The notes beneath the pieces are model-generated. The model searched no databases, had not been told where the DNA came from, and saw only the letters and a program-made list of their open reading frames with translations. The position numbers and the translations under genes were made by a program. Shown piece after piece: positions 34,971 through 44,694 of a DNA stretch of 64,000 bases (positions within the stretch are counted from its first letter, which is position 1; each line of letters starts with the position of its first letter). Source of the DNA: Acidobacteriota bacterium (GTDB lineage Bacteria > Acidobacteriota > Blastocatellia > Pyrinomonadales > Pyrinomonadaceae); contig JAOAPY010000043.1 of NCBI GenBank assembly GCA_025463135.1, forward strand, positions 17,356 to 81,355, read 5' to 3'.

Positions 34971-35978
34971 TTACAGACCCTTTTCCGCAACGTACTTGAT
35001 CAAATCCCTTACGCGGCACGAATAGCCCCACTCGTTGTCATACCACGAAAGGATCTTGATCATGTTGCCGCCGATCACCTTGGTGTATTCCGCATCGACA
35101 ATCGAAGAGTGCGAATTGCCTTTGAAGTCAGCAGAGACCAACGGCTCTTCGCAAAACGAAAGTATGCCGCGCAGTTCGCCCTCGGCGGCCGCCTTCAGCG
35201 CCGCGTTGACCTCTTCGGTGGTGGTGTCCCTCTCAACGTCAATGACAACGTCAACCAGGGAAACATTCGGGGTCGGCACGCGCACCGAAATCCCGTCAAA
35301 CTTTCCCTTTAGTTCGGGCAGCACGAGGGCCACCGCCTTTGCCGCTCCCGTCGAAGTGGGAATCATTGAGAGCGCTGCTGCTCGCGCGCGCCGCAAATCT
35401 TTGTGGGGCAGATCCAGCAATTGCTGGTCGTTGGTATAGGAATGAATGGTCGTCATCTGCGCCGATCGGATGCCAAACTTTTCGTGAATTACTTTGGCCA
35501 CAGGCGCCAAACAGTTGGTCGTACACGAAGCGTTGGAGATGATATGGTGCTCGGCCGCATTGTACTTTTCCTGGTTGACACCCAGCACAATCGTGATGTC
35601 TTCGTCCTTGGCAGGCGCGCTGATGATCACTTTCTTTACGCTGCCATGCAGATGTTTCCTCGCCTCTTCCGCTTTCGTAAAGATGCCGGTCGATTCAATC
35701 ACAATTTCCGCGCCCACCGATTCCCAATCAATAGCTGCGGGGTCGCGCTGGGAAAAGACTCGAAACTCTTCTCCTTCCACGTTGATCCCTGTTTCCGTGG
35801 CCCTTATGTCGTGATTAAGGTTGCCGTGCACTGAATCGTACTTGAGCAGATGGGCCAGTGTCCTGGTATCCGTCAGATCATTCACCGCTACAAAATCGAT
35901 GTCGGAATCTCCCAGCGACGCGCGAAGCACGTTGCGACCAATGCGTCCGAATCCATTGATACCAACCTTGACTGCCAT
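34971..35978 (-). CDS. gap: Glyceraldehyde-3-phosphate dehydrogenase
   Basis: The protein has 335 aa, the usual length. It shows the NAD-binding start [17 protein letters not shown], the active-site segment [13 protein letters not shown] and a C-terminal WYDNEWGYS. It oxidises glyceraldehyde 3-phosphate with NAD and phosphate. AAGGAG lies just upstream of the ATG, so the start is clear. It heads the gap-pgk-tpiA-secG series. Confidence 0.97.
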   Translation of the reverse strand: MAVKVGINGFGRIGRNVLRASLGDSDIDFVAVNDLTDTRTLAHLLKYDSVHGNLNHDIRATETGINVEGEEFRVFSQRDPAAIDWESVGAEIVIESTGIFTKAEEARKHLHGSVKKVIISAPAKDEDITIVLGVNQEKYNAAEHHIISNASCTTNCLAPVAKVIHEKFGIRSAQMTTIHSYTNDQQLLDLPHKDLRRARAAALSMIPTSTGAAKAVALVLPELKGKFDGISVRVPTPNVSLVDVVIDVERDTTTEEVNAALKAAAEGELRGILSFCEEPLVSADFKGNSHSSIVDAEYTKVIGGNMIKILSWYDNEWGYSCRVRDLIKYVAEKGL

Positions 35979-36006
35979 TCTTTTTCTCCTTTACCGATCT
36001 ATCTGA

Positions 36007-36538
36007 AACGATCCTTAGCGCAATCTGACGAGCCACATCCCGGAAACGGGACGTCTTACATCCCAATTCCGAGATTCGAAAGCCGGATGGGAAATCTGCG
36101 TTGAAAGATAAGCAGGAAGATTATTCGTCACATCTGCGAGTGTCAAGTGAGGTCTCGGTGCGGCTCAAGGCGCTAATTTTCCGAGCCTCAGTAGTGCGCG
36201 GTCGACCTTGCGACTCAGACGCACGAATAATCAGCAGAACGTTCTGAGTGGCTCGACCCTTCCGTCGGCAGGGTTTGCACGACATGGGCCGAGAGCACAC
36301 CATCCGCAGAATTTGGATCAAGGCCCGCCATGTCTCCAACAGTGCAAACAACGTGTATATTGAGGTGAACTGTCATTGGCACGCAGGGTGCTGTTGGGAT
36401 CGCCTGGTGCGGCATGTTTTTGAAACCGCAACAGTGTATTAAGCGTAGTATGACTTGATTCAGCGGACTCTGTCAGCGCTGAGCGTATCCCTGACAGCAC
36501 CCGCTTTTCCATCATTGATTCCAAGGAGTTTCGGTCCG
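36007..36538. other. Divergent intergenic region between gap and the TolC-like gene
   Basis: This region of about 530 bp should hold the promoters of both genes. I see no gene, no obvious operator and no strong repeat in it. Confidence 0.5.
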
Positions 36539-38476
36539 ATGCATATGTTTGAACCAGGTAAAGTAATCAGAGTGTTTGTTGCCAGTGCGGTGCTGCTTGT
36601 GCCGAACGCCGGTGTACTTGCGCAAACTCCGTCAGCTACACCACCGCCGCGCAACCCTGCGCAACGCGATGCGACGCGCCCGCCGGGCTCGGAACAGAAC
36701 CCCACAACTCCGCCGGAAACGCGCCCTAACACTCAGAATCCAGCGACACCTCCGGGTTCACAGCAGCCGGCGCCGCAGACGCCGCCAGGATCAACTATTC
36801 CACCACAGACTCCGACGCAACAGAATCAACCGGCGACGGTGCAACCAAATGCTGTTCCCGGGGCGACCCCTTTGCCGGCAGATCAAGTAACCCAGGAACC
36901 CGTGGAACCAAATTTTCCATCGGTGGAACCGCGACCATTACCGCCCATGCCGAATCTGACGCGACTGGGTGTGGTGAGCGGAAACGTGGTGACCATTTCT
37001 CTTAACGAGGCGATACGTCTGGCGCTTGCCAATAATAATGATATTGAAGTTTCGCGCGATGATGTGCGCATCGCGGAATCACAACTGCGCGCTTTTGAAG
37101 GTGTCTACGATCCGTTCTTTACCATCACACCGCAGATCGATACTCGTGTCACGCCAATTCAGAACGTTTTCAGTGGTGCGCCCACAGGCAAGTTGTCAAC
37201 GAGCGTTTTCTCGCTGAGCCCGGCAGTCACCAAGTCATTCAGCAGGGGTGGTGGAACCTACGAACTAAGTTTCAGCAATAACAGGAATACGACCAGCGCC
37301 ACCAGCAGCACGTTGAATCCCTACTACTCTTCTAATCTGGCTTTGACGGTCAGTCAGCCACTGCTGCGTAATCGCTCAATCGACAATAATCGGCGCCAGA
37401 TCAGAATACAAAAGAAGCGCGTCGAACAATCGGATGCTGACTTTCGGCGGCGCACCATCGATGTGATTGCCCAGGTGCAGAGTGCGTATTGGGATCTCGT
37501 GTTTGCGATGCGCGATCAGCAGGTCCAGTTGGACAATGTCAATCTCTCGAGAGAGAACCTGCGACAAATTGAAGCGCAAATCTCGGCTGGAGCCAAGGCC
37601 CCGCTTGATCGCTCTGAGGTTCTGACCGAACTTGCAAATCGTGAATCGGCGCTTTTATCGGCTACGCAGACAGTGTCGATCGCCGAGAATACTTTGAAGC
37701 AGTTGATGCTCAAAGATCCCACGGCCCCGCAGTGGTCCGCACAGATTACGCCGACAGATACACCGGTGGTCGACACGAACCCGGTAAATCTGAATGACGC
37801 CATTACCGAAGCGCGCAAGAACCGCCCCGAACTGCAGCGCCTGCGCCTGCAACGCGACATCAACGGCATCGACTTGCAGTATTTTAGAAATCAGATCAGG
37901 CCGCAGGTTGACCTGGTGGCCACGGTGGCCTCGACGGGACTGGCTGGAACGCCATGTAACGCTGCGGTGACTACTTGTTCCGGAAGTCCACCACCGTTTT
38001 TGGTTGGTGGTTACTTTAAGGACTTGGGAAATCTGGCCAAGTTTCAAACGCGCAACATCACGGTCGGCGTGGCGATTCAGATTCCGCTCCATAACACAAC
38101 GGCGAAAGCAAATCTGGCAGGCGCGCACATTCAACAGGAGCAGCTCGAGGCTTCGGTGCGCTCGACTGAACAAGTGGTCGAGGTAGACGTGCGCAACGCA
38201 GCGCAGAGTGTTGAGTCCGCCAGGCTGCAAGTGCTCACCGCCCGTGATGCGCGGCGCAATGCTGAAATTCAACTCGAGGGTGAACAACGACTCTATTCAG
38301 TCGGCCGCTCGACCACCTATTTATTGATCCAGCGTCAGAATGCGCTGGCCAACGCGCGTGATGCTGAAGTGAGAGCTGAAACCGGTTACAGCAAAGCAGT
38401 CTCGAGCCTCCAGCACGCGACCTCAACTACCCTGCATGCCAACAACGTGATCGTGGACAACCCACTTAAGCCATAG
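36539..38476 (+). CDS. TolC-family outer membrane efflux protein
   Basis: The protein has 645 aa from ATG 36539, chosen because AAGGAG lies eleven bases upstream and a signal peptide follows (VIRVFVASAVLLVPNAGVLA). Residues of about 30-140 are a low-complexity linker of Pro, Gln, Thr and Asn, unusual for TolC. The rest has the two-fold TolC pattern: ISLNEAIRLALANNNDIEV, long amphipathic helices (VQSAYWDLVFA, EARKNRPELQRL) and a second helical repeat. It likely forms the outer membrane channel of an efflux or secretion system, but no inner membrane pump gene is adjacent. Confidence 0.88.
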   Translation: MHMFEPGKVIRVFVASAVLLVPNAGVLAQTPSATPPPRNPAQRDATRPPGSEQNPTTPPETRPNTQNPATPPGSQQPAPQTPPGSTIPPQTPTQQNQPATVQPNAVPGATPLPADQVTQEPVEPNFPSVEPRPLPPMPNLTRLGVVSGNVVTISLNEAIRLALANNNDIEVSRDDVRIAESQLRAFEGVYDPFFTITPQIDTRVTPIQNVFSGAPTGKLSTSVFSLSPAVTKSFSRGGGTYELSFSNNRNTTSATSSTLNPYYSSNLALTVSQPLLRNRSIDNNRRQIRIQKKRVEQSDADFRRRTIDVIAQVQSAYWDLVFAMRDQQVQLDNVNLSRENLRQIEAQISAGAKAPLDRSEVLTELANRESALLSATQTVSIAENTLKQLMLKDPTAPQWSAQITPTDTPVVDTNPVNLNDAITEARKNRPELQRLRLQRDINGIDLQYFRNQIRPQVDLVATVASTGLAGTPCNAAVTTCSGSPPPFLVGGYFKDLGNLAKFQTRNITVGVAIQIPLHNTTAKANLAGAHIQQEQLEASVRSTEQVVEVDVRNAAQSVESARLQVLTARDARRNAEIQLEGEQRLYSVGRSTTYLLIQRQNALANARDAEVRAETGYSKAVSSLQHATSTTLHANNVIVDNPLKP

Positions 38477-38512
38477 CGGTACCGCGATCCCAAAGCGGCG
38501 CTCTTTGATCTT

Positions 38513-38549
38513 GGAGTGCGAAGACAACAGTCCGTTGCCTTCGCACTCC
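38513..38549 (+). terminator. Strong hairpin after the TolC-like gene
   Basis: GGAGTGCGAAG pairs with CTTCGCACTCC around a smaller CAAC/GTTG stem, and ATTATTTTG follows. It begins 36 bases after the stop codon and fits a rho-independent terminator. Confidence 0.7.
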
Positions 38550-38836
38550 ATTATTTTGTGTAGGGGTCGTGGTCGAGGCTGTGTCAAGATTCTCTCTGAT
38601 TCGTGGGACAATGGAACTGCCCAGTACCACCTGCGCAAGCGGGTGTGTCAAGCGATTTGTGAATTACGAATGCGGAATTGTGATTAACTTAAAGAAACGA
38701 ACAATCCGAAACCGGTATGAAGACTTCTTTAAGCTGGATCGTTTTGCCTTTGCGCATCACACTCACGCTCTTTAATTGAATCACGCGAAAGAAGATAGTA
38801 GGCAGTCTGCATCGGCCGATATACAATGCTTCAGGA
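38550..38836. other. Intergenic region upstream of the prepilin peptidase gene
   Basis: This stretch of about 290 bp has no gene that I can support. Short open frames are present on both strands but lack ribosome sites. Confidence 0.4.
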
Positions 38837-39727
38837 ATGAATCCATCTTTGTCATCGCTTCTACCCGACACGCCACTTCCCTTGCCTTTCCTGTTCATAA
38901 TAACCGGCGTTTTTGGCGCCATCATCGGCAGTTTCCTGAATGTGGTAATCCATCGATTGCCGCAGGAAGAGTCGATCGTCTTTCCCAACTCGCGTTGCCC
39001 TTCGTGTACGGCGGCCATAGCCTGGTACGACAACATTCCTGTCTTAAGTTATCTGTTGCTGCGGGGCCAATGCCGCTCATGCAAAACGGGGATCGCGATT
39101 CGTTATCCGGCGGTAGAGTTATTGACGGCCTTGCTATATGTAGCTGTCACCTGGCGTGACGGCCTTTCTTTAGCGCTGCCGTTTGATTTGATCTTCGTGA
39201 GCGCGCTGGTCGCGCTAATTTTCATCGACGCCGAACACATGTTGCTCCCCAACGCGATCACTTATCCGGGGGTAATCTTCGCTTTGGTGGCGCGGCTGGT
39301 GATTCCTCTAGGCGGCGGCGCGCCGCACTTTGACGATCTGGAGCCCTTAACCCGAGGCTTCCTGCACGGCATGCCTTTGTGGGCCGCTTCCGTAATCGGC
39401 GCTGTAATTGGTGGACTAATCGGTGGCGGTTCCCTTTGGCTGATGGGTTGGACCTGGGAAAAACTCCGCGGCATCGAAGCAATGGGACTAGGCGACGTCA
39501 AGATGATGTTTATGGTGGGCGCTTATCTTGGCTGGCGTTTGACGATTCTGACAATCTTTTTCGGGGTGCTGTCGGGCTCGCTGATTGGGATTGCTTTGAT
39601 GGTGCGCCAGGGAAGACGGAATATGCAGATGCTTCTGCCCTTCGGTGTCTTTCTCGGCATCGGCGCTATTGCCGCCCTGCTTATCGGCTCGCAAGTAGTC
39701 GTGTGGTATGCGGGACAGTTTGGGTAG
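38837..39727 (+). CDS. pilD: Prepilin peptidase (type IV leader peptidase family)
   Basis: The protein has 296 aa. It has the N-terminal methylase-type domain with two CxxC pairs, CPSC and CRSC, separated by IAWYDNIPVLSYLLLRGQ, and GAIIGSFLNVVIHRLP before them. The peptidase domain has eight hydrophobic segments and the catalytic aspartates: D in FIDAEHMLLPNAITYPG and in GLGDVKMMFMVG. It cuts and methylates type IV pilin or pseudopilin leaders at the inner membrane. No pilus genes are adjacent. Confidence 0.92.
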   Translation: MNPSLSSLLPDTPLPLPFLFIITGVFGAIIGSFLNVVIHRLPQEESIVFPNSRCPSCTAAIAWYDNIPVLSYLLLRGQCRSCKTGIAIRYPAVELLTALLYVAVTWRDGLSLALPFDLIFVSALVALIFIDAEHMLLPNAITYPGVIFALVARLVIPLGGGAPHFDDLEPLTRGFLHGMPLWAASVIGAVIGGLIGGGSLWLMGWTWEKLRGIEAMGLGDVKMMFMVGAYLGWRLTILTIFFGVLSGSLIGIALMVRQGRRNMQMLLPFGVFLGIGAIAALLIGSQVVVWYAGQFG

Positions 39728-39734
39728 GAAGGTC

Positions 39735-39944
39735 ATTGGACTTTGGACTTTGGTCTTTGGTCTTTGGTCTTTGGTTTTTGGTTTTTGAATAGACGGCGCG
39801 AGGTCATTTTTTAGATTGTGTGTTTATCCCGTTGCGTTCAGTCAATACTATTTGCATCCGCGGGTGGATCTAAACCTGGGGGAATCCAAAAGACCAAAGG
39901 CCTAAAACCAAAGACCAAAGACCTAAGACCCAAGACCTAAAATC
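39735..39944. repeat. Inverted heptanucleotide arrays upstream of the kinase gene
   Basis: TTGGTCT-type heptamers repeat about seven times at 39737-39787, and AAAGACC-type heptamers repeat about eight times in inverted orientation at 39889-39941. Between them lie about 100 bp with TTTTTAGATT and GGATCTAAACC near the two ends. The second array runs to within a few bases of the histidine kinase start codon. Confidence 0.7.
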
Positions 39945-39945
39945 A

Positions 39946-41388
39946 ATGTCCCGCCGCACAACATTTGGCGCTTCGCTGCTAACCGTCTTCTTTATCCTCG
40001 CGGCAACGTTTGCGGTCTTCCTTTACGCGTACGCGCCGGCAACGCCGAATGTACGTGGTCCAATTCTGTTATCGGCATTCGTAATAATTCTGATTGCCAG
40101 CCTGCTTTGCATCCTCTTCTTCCTGCGCTGGATGCTGCGCCCTTACCGGCAACTGGTCGGCGAGGCCGAGCGGGCGCCCGTCACCTCTCACGCCCACAAG
40201 TCGCAGGACGAAGCGCAGTTTGTGCTGGAGACCTTCCAGTCAATCGTGGCCCAACTTCAGGCCCAGCAAAAAGAGCTCGAACGATTGAGCGAACAAGCCA
40301 GCCAGCGCGCCGATTCAGCCGAGCGCTTCAGCGAGCGAATCGTGGCCAGCGTTCCCTCGGGTCTTATTGCTTTCGACGGCACTGGTCACTCGCTGGTAAT
40401 CAATGGACCGGGCCGGGCGCTGTTGGAAATCGAGGGAGAAGGTGTCGGTCAACCTGTTAAAGAGTTATTGAGAAGCCTGCCGCAGCTGGCTGATATCGTC
40501 GAGACCTGTCTGCAGACGGGCATGCTTTTTCGCCGCGAAGAAATCCAAACAATCTCTGAAAGTGGTACCGCCAGGCGATTGGGAGCGACTGTTGCTCCCA
40601 TCGATCTTACCTCCGAGCGCGGCGCCCTCTGCCTGTTGACAGATATTACGGAGGTGACCCAACTGCGAGAGCAGGTGGCGCTCAAACGAAATCTCGAAAG
40701 CCTGGGCGAGATGTCGGCCGGCCTGGCTCATGAATTCAAGAATGCGATCGCCACACTACACGGCTATGCTCAGCTATTGCAGAACCTCGACTTAGACAAC
40801 GCGGGTCGCTCGGCAACTTCATCACTGCTCAATGAGGTCCGTAACCTTTCCGAGATGGTTACGTCTTTTCTGAACTTTGCGCGCCCACAGCCGCTCCAGC
40901 TCGAAGAAATTTCGCTGGCGGAACTGCTGGAAGGCTGCGCCCTGGAATTGAAACCGCTTTACGATACGCAGCGGATAGCATTGAGAATGGAAGCGGTGTC
41001 CACAAACCAGGCGCGACAAATCGTCATACACGCGGACGAGCGCATGCTGCGCCAGGCATTATTGAACCTTTTGCGCAACGGCGCCGAAGCGATTCCCGAA
41101 AACGCAATTGAACGGCAGGTGGTTGTCACGTACTCCAGCGGCCAAGATGCGGGCGGTAATTCATCCGTGGTGCTTGAAATCAAAGACACCGGCACAGGGA
41201 TTCCGGCTACAGATCTGCAACGCATCTTTTTCCCTTTTGTCACCACCAAAGCCAACGGGCACGGTATCGGTCTGGCGCTCGCTCACCGTGTAATCACCGA
41301 ACACGGCGGAACGTTAACCGCGGCGAATGGGAAAGAAGGCGGCGCCGTATTCACCATTCGCCTGCCAGCGTCGCCTTTGGCAGGTTAG
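39946..41388 (+). CDS. Membrane sensor histidine kinase
   Basis: The protein has 480 aa. Two membrane helices lie at about 8-28 and 40-62, with a very short periplasmic loop. A short HAMP-like/coiled segment and a PAS-like domain (about 125-235) follow. The H-box AGLAHEFKNAIATLHG has its histidine near 262. The ATPase domain has LLNLLRNGAEAIP, DTGTGIP and GHGIGLALAHRV. It is of the NtrB/AtoS-like type. No response regulator gene is adjacent, so its partner is unknown. There is no visible ribosome site, because the heptamer array occupies the leader. Confidence 0.9.
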   Translation: MSRRTTFGASLLTVFFILAATFAVFLYAYAPATPNVRGPILLSAFVIILIASLLCILFFLRWMLRPYRQLVGEAERAPVTSHAHKSQDEAQFVLETFQSIVAQLQAQQKELERLSEQASQRADSAERFSERIVASVPSGLIAFDGTGHSLVINGPGRALLEIEGEGVGQPVKELLRSLPQLADIVETCLQTGMLFRREEIQTISESGTARRLGATVAPIDLTSERGALCLLTDITEVTQLREQVALKRNLESLGEMSAGLAHEFKNAIATLHGYAQLLQNLDLDNAGRSATSSLLNEVRNLSEMVTSFLNFARPQPLQLEEISLAELLEGCALELKPLYDTQRIALRMEAVSTNQARQIVIHADERMLRQALLNLLRNGAEAIPENAIERQVVVTYSSGQDAGGNSSVVLEIKDTGTGIPATDLQRIFFPFVTTKANGHGIGLALAHRVITEHGGTLTAANGKEGGAVFTIRLPASPLAG

Positions 41389-41437
41389 CAGGGATTTCAT
41401 TCTGGTCACTGATCCTGTTAGAAGCTCACACAAGGGG

Positions 41438-42430
41438 TTACCCTGGGCTAAGATTTGCGAACGCCTTCGGCGCAAGCGAAGGCCGTACTTGTACGGTGAG
41501 TAAAACAATTTCGGGAACCACGCGAAACCGCACAGGCAAAATGCTGGTGCCGATGCCGGTCGTTACAAATAGGTGATGTTGGTTCTCAAAGACATGGCCC
41601 GCCGCATAACGCTGTCCAAAATTTGACGGTTCGACCGGTCTTCCAATAAAGGGAAAGCTAACCTGGCCGCCATGCGTATGTCCGGCCAACGACAAAGGCA
41701 CGCTTTTAGGCAGGCGCGGAAAGATGTCGGGATTGTGGGTTAACGCGATCACCGCCGCACCCCTGGGAACTTTGTCTATCGTTTCCTGTATGTGTTGTGG
41801 TCGCGTCCACAAATCGGCGAGACCGGCAAGCCAAAGAGAAGTGCCGCCCGTTTTCAACTCCAGGACTTCGTCGTCAAGGACCTTGATTCCCTGGTCCTCG
41901 AGGGCCCGTCGCACTTTCGTGCCGTTGTACCACCAATCATGGTTTCCCAAAACTGAGTAGACACCGAGCGGCGCGTGCAGGTCTTTCAAGAATGCCGCAG
42001 TTACTTCGGGCTCGACGCGGTGGCTGTGCCAACTGTTCGGCGACATATAGTCACCAAGCAGCACTATCAGATCAGGTTGCAGTTGATTTGTTCGGGCAAC
42101 GATCTGCCGCAGCTTCTGATCGTTGATGAAGGGACCGCCCGTATGAATATCTGAAATGATCGCTATCTTGAGACCGCCAAGCTCTGGCGGCCAATTCGCG
42201 ATTTGGACTGTCTCCTGATGTATGATGAGGCGGTTAGGTTCGATCAGAAAAGCATAGAAGGCCAGGCCGCCAAGCAACACCAGAATCGTCGCCAGCGCTA
42301 CTCGAATTCTTTTTTTCCACACCGGAGGGCGGCCCCATTCGGACGGCCCGGGCCGGCTACGCAGCTCATGAAGAAGAAAAAGTACCAATCCCAGCAGACC
42401 GGCGACGCCGATTACAAACGGAATGGTCAT
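41438..42430 (-). CDS. Calcineurin-like metallophosphoesterase
   Basis: The protein has 330 aa. After two N-terminal hydrophobic helices (about 3-18 and 47-67) it has the metallophosphoesterase motifs: SDIHTGG, LLGDYMS, LGNHDWW, LTHNPD and GHTHGGQ. It resembles YaeI-type membrane-bound phosphodiesterases. The substrate is not predictable; lipid or nucleotide phosphodiesters are known for relatives. It lies downstream of the ubiD-like gene, separated by the 72-bp tandem array. Confidence 0.9.
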   Translation of the reverse strand: MTIPFVIGVAGLLGLVLFLLHELRSRPGPSEWGRPPVWKKRIRVALATILVLLGGLAFYAFLIEPNRLIIHQETVQIANWPPELGGLKIAIISDIHTGGPFINDQKLRQIVARTNQLQPDLIVLLGDYMSPNSWHSHRVEPEVTAAFLKDLHAPLGVYSVLGNHDWWYNGTKVRRALEDQGIKVLDDEVLELKTGGTSLWLAGLADLWTRPQHIQETIDKVPRGAAVIALTHNPDIFPRLPKSVPLSLAGHTHGGQVSFPFIGRPVEPSNFGQRYAAGHVFENQHHLFVTTGIGTSILPVRFRVVPEIVLLTVQVRPSLAPKAFANLSPG

Positions 42431-42456
42431 AACAATTCAAGGCCGCCTGAATGTTC

Positions 42457-42762
42457 GACAAACTTCGGTTTGTCGCGGAGTCGCAGCGGCTTCCAATCCA
42501 AACTCACACGATTAACAACCTCATCATGGACAAACTGAAGTTTGTCGCGGAGTCGCAGCGGCTTCCAATTCAAACTCACACGATTAACAACCTCACCATC
42601 GACAAACTGAAGTTTGTCGCGGAGTCGCAGCGGCTTCCAATCCAAACTCACACGATTAACAACCTCACCATCGACAAACTGAAGTTTGTCGCGGAGTCGC
42701 AGCGGCTTCCAATCCAAACTCACACGATTAACAACCTCATCATCGACAAACTGAAGTTTGTC
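42457..42762. repeat. 72-bp tandem repeat array, 4 units plus a partial unit
   Basis: Units start at 42457, 42529, 42601, 42673 and 42745 (partial), each 72 bp. Each begins with a palindrome such as GACAAACTGAAGTTTGTC. The units differ by only a few bases. Because 72 is a multiple of three, both strands stay open (24-residue repeats), but no ribosome site is seen, so these frames are probably not genes. The array sits between two minus-strand genes and would be transcribed if they are co-transcribed. Confidence 0.9.
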
Positions 42763-42780
42763 GGACACTAACCAAAATTT

Positions 42781-44541
42781 TTAAAGCCCGTTCGGAAAGT
42801 ATTCACGCCAGCGATCATCTACCCGTTCCCTGATATCGTCGCGCACCAATAACTCATCGGGAAATCCGGGCTTGGTGCGCGCGTCGATGATTATGGGTCC
42901 ACTGTAGGCGAGGTGATGCCGGACCACCGTAGCTTTGGCAGAATGAATATCCGCCGCCGGTTCGAAGCGCGTCCAGGTGGTCCACAAAAAATCTATGGTC
43001 GAGTGGGCCACGGCCACATCATCATGCAGCACCAACAGCGGCCACTGGGCAAACGCAGGTTCTTTGACCAGCCGCGCCGCCTGGTCCGGGTCTTGATCGT
43101 ACGGAACTCCCTGAAGCACCAGACAGCCCGCACAAAACGCCGCGGCTTTGGAGACGGCGTGCGGCAACTCACCATGAAACTCTCGCGGCAATTCGCGCCG
43201 TGCCGCACCGAGCCCGAGCATGATCGCCTTACTGCCCTCGTTCACCTGGCCGCTGGTGTAGTCGAGAGTGTCCATGGAAACGTTTGCCAGGACGAACAGA
43301 TCCGTTTCCGGAATAAATCGAGCCAGCACATGCTCAAGCAAGGCAGGAAAATTTCGCAGATCCTGCTGCGTGTCGGTCAGGATCAAAAACTTCGTCAAGG
43401 AAAGTTGACCCTCTCCCAGGATCCGAAATGCCGACACCAATGCTTCTCGCCCGTAACGCTCCTGGACCACCGCCGCGCATAACGAATGGAAACCGGTTTC
43501 ACCATAGGTCCAAAGGTCGCGCACGCTCGGCATCACCAAAGGGAACAGGGGCGACAACAGTTCCTGAAGATAATCGCCGATAAAGAAATCCTCCTGTCGC
43601 GGTTTCCCTACCACGGTCGCGGGATAGATCGCATCATGACGATGAAAGACGGCGTCGACGTGAAAGACCGGATAGTCATGTCTTAAGGAGTAGTAGCCGT
43701 AGTGGTCGCCAAATGGTCCTTCCGCTTTGCGCTCATGCGGTCCTACCTGACCAACGAGGGCGAATTCCGCTTCGGCAGCTAAGCGGTGCGCCCCACCTAA
43801 AGGGTTCTTTGTCATCCTGATTTTTTCACCAGCGAGCAACGAAGCCAGCACCAGTTCCGGTACGTCTTCCGGCAAAGGCGCAATCGCCGCGAGGATCAGC
43901 GCGGGTGGACCACCGAGAAAGACCGTCACGGGCAAGGGCTGGCCCAACCTTTCACTTTCGTTGTAATGAAAGCCTCCACCCTTTTGAATCTGCCAGTGCA
44001 GACCGGTTGACTGCGAGTCGTACACCTGCATTCGATAAATGCCCAGATTGTGTTTTTTGGTGGCTGGATTTTCGGTATAGACAAGCGGCAGAGTAATGAA
44101 CGGTCCGCCGTCTTCCTGCCAGGTAGTCAGAACAGGAAGCTCATCAAGTCGCGCCGGCCTGTCGACTACTTCGGTGACAGGCGCACGCGAGGTGTTGCGC
44201 GTTCCCAGTTTGAGAAACTCAACCGCCAGCGAACGGTGCTGCCAAAGCTCAGCCGGTCTTGGAGGCAGCAGGGACTCGGCAATCTGGACCATCTCGCGCA
44301 CCAACCGTTGAGGCTTGGGGCCAAAAGCCAGATCAATTCGTTTCCTGGTACCGAAGAGATTGGTAACAACCGGAAAGCGACTTCCTTTCACTTTCGTGAA
44401 CAGCAAGGCCGGGCCGCCTTGTTCAATTACACGGCGGTGGACTTCAGCAAGTTCGAGATAAGGATCGATTTCGGCTTCAATAGTTACGATGTCTTTTTCG
44501 TGAGCGAGGACGTCGAGATATGTGCGAAGACTGCGGTGCAT
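42781..44541 (-). CDS. ubiD: UbiD-family decarboxylase
   Basis: The protein has 586 aa from ATG 44541. An upstream in-frame ATG at 44580 lies inside a dispersed palindrome and is rejected. It starts SLRTYLDVLAHEKDIVTI and continues with GPALLFTKVKGSRFPVVTNLFGT, the family opening. YRMQVYDSQSTGLHWQ and EAEFALVGQV are also typical, as is the prenylated-flavin pocket region. Enzymes of this family decarboxylate aromatic or unsaturated acids, for example in ubiquinone or menaquinone synthesis, and need a UbiX partner, not seen here. Assignment to quinone synthesis is likely but not proven. Confidence 0.92.
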   Translation of the reverse strand: MHRSLRTYLDVLAHEKDIVTIEAEIDPYLELAEVHRRVIEQGGPALLFTKVKGSRFPVVTNLFGTRKRIDLAFGPKPQRLVREMVQIAESLLPPRPAELWQHRSLAVEFLKLGTRNTSRAPVTEVVDRPARLDELPVLTTWQEDGGPFITLPLVYTENPATKKHNLGIYRMQVYDSQSTGLHWQIQKGGGFHYNESERLGQPLPVTVFLGGPPALILAAIAPLPEDVPELVLASLLAGEKIRMTKNPLGGAHRLAAEAEFALVGQVGPHERKAEGPFGDHYGYYSLRHDYPVFHVDAVFHRHDAIYPATVVGKPRQEDFFIGDYLQELLSPLFPLVMPSVRDLWTYGETGFHSLCAAVVQERYGREALVSAFRILGEGQLSLTKFLILTDTQQDLRNFPALLEHVLARFIPETDLFVLANVSMDTLDYTSGQVNEGSKAIMLGLGAARRELPREFHGELPHAVSKAAAFCAGCLVLQGVPYDQDPDQAARLVKEPAFAQWPLLVLHDDVAVAHSTIDFLWTTWTRFEPAADIHSAKATVVRHHLAYSGPIIIDARTKPGFPDELLVRDDIRERVDDRWREYFPNGL

Positions 44542-44571
44542 TAAGTGAGGGAGTATACCCGCTGCCAAAAT

Positions 44572-44687
44572 GTCCGACAAACTTCAGCTTGTCGTTGAAT
44601 GTACTACAGGCTGCCAGCCTGTAGTTGGACCCTGCACCGATGCTGCTGCCTATATTGCTCAAATCGACAAACTGAAGTTTGTCGGAC
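44572..44687. repeat. Small inverted-repeat element with nested hairpin
   Basis: The ends are GTCCGACAAACTTCAGC at 44572-44588 and its near-inverse at 44666-44687. A further hairpin, CTACAGGCTG/CAGCCTGTAG, lies inside. The ends match the palindromes of the 72-bp array and 48911-48933. Confidence 0.7.
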
Positions 44688-44694
44688 GTTTCAT

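Noticed and set aside
42451..42771. 106-aa and 113-aa repeat proteins on the two strands of the 72-bp array
   Set aside because: The open frames follow from the unit length being a multiple of three. There is no ribosome site, and both strands are equally open.
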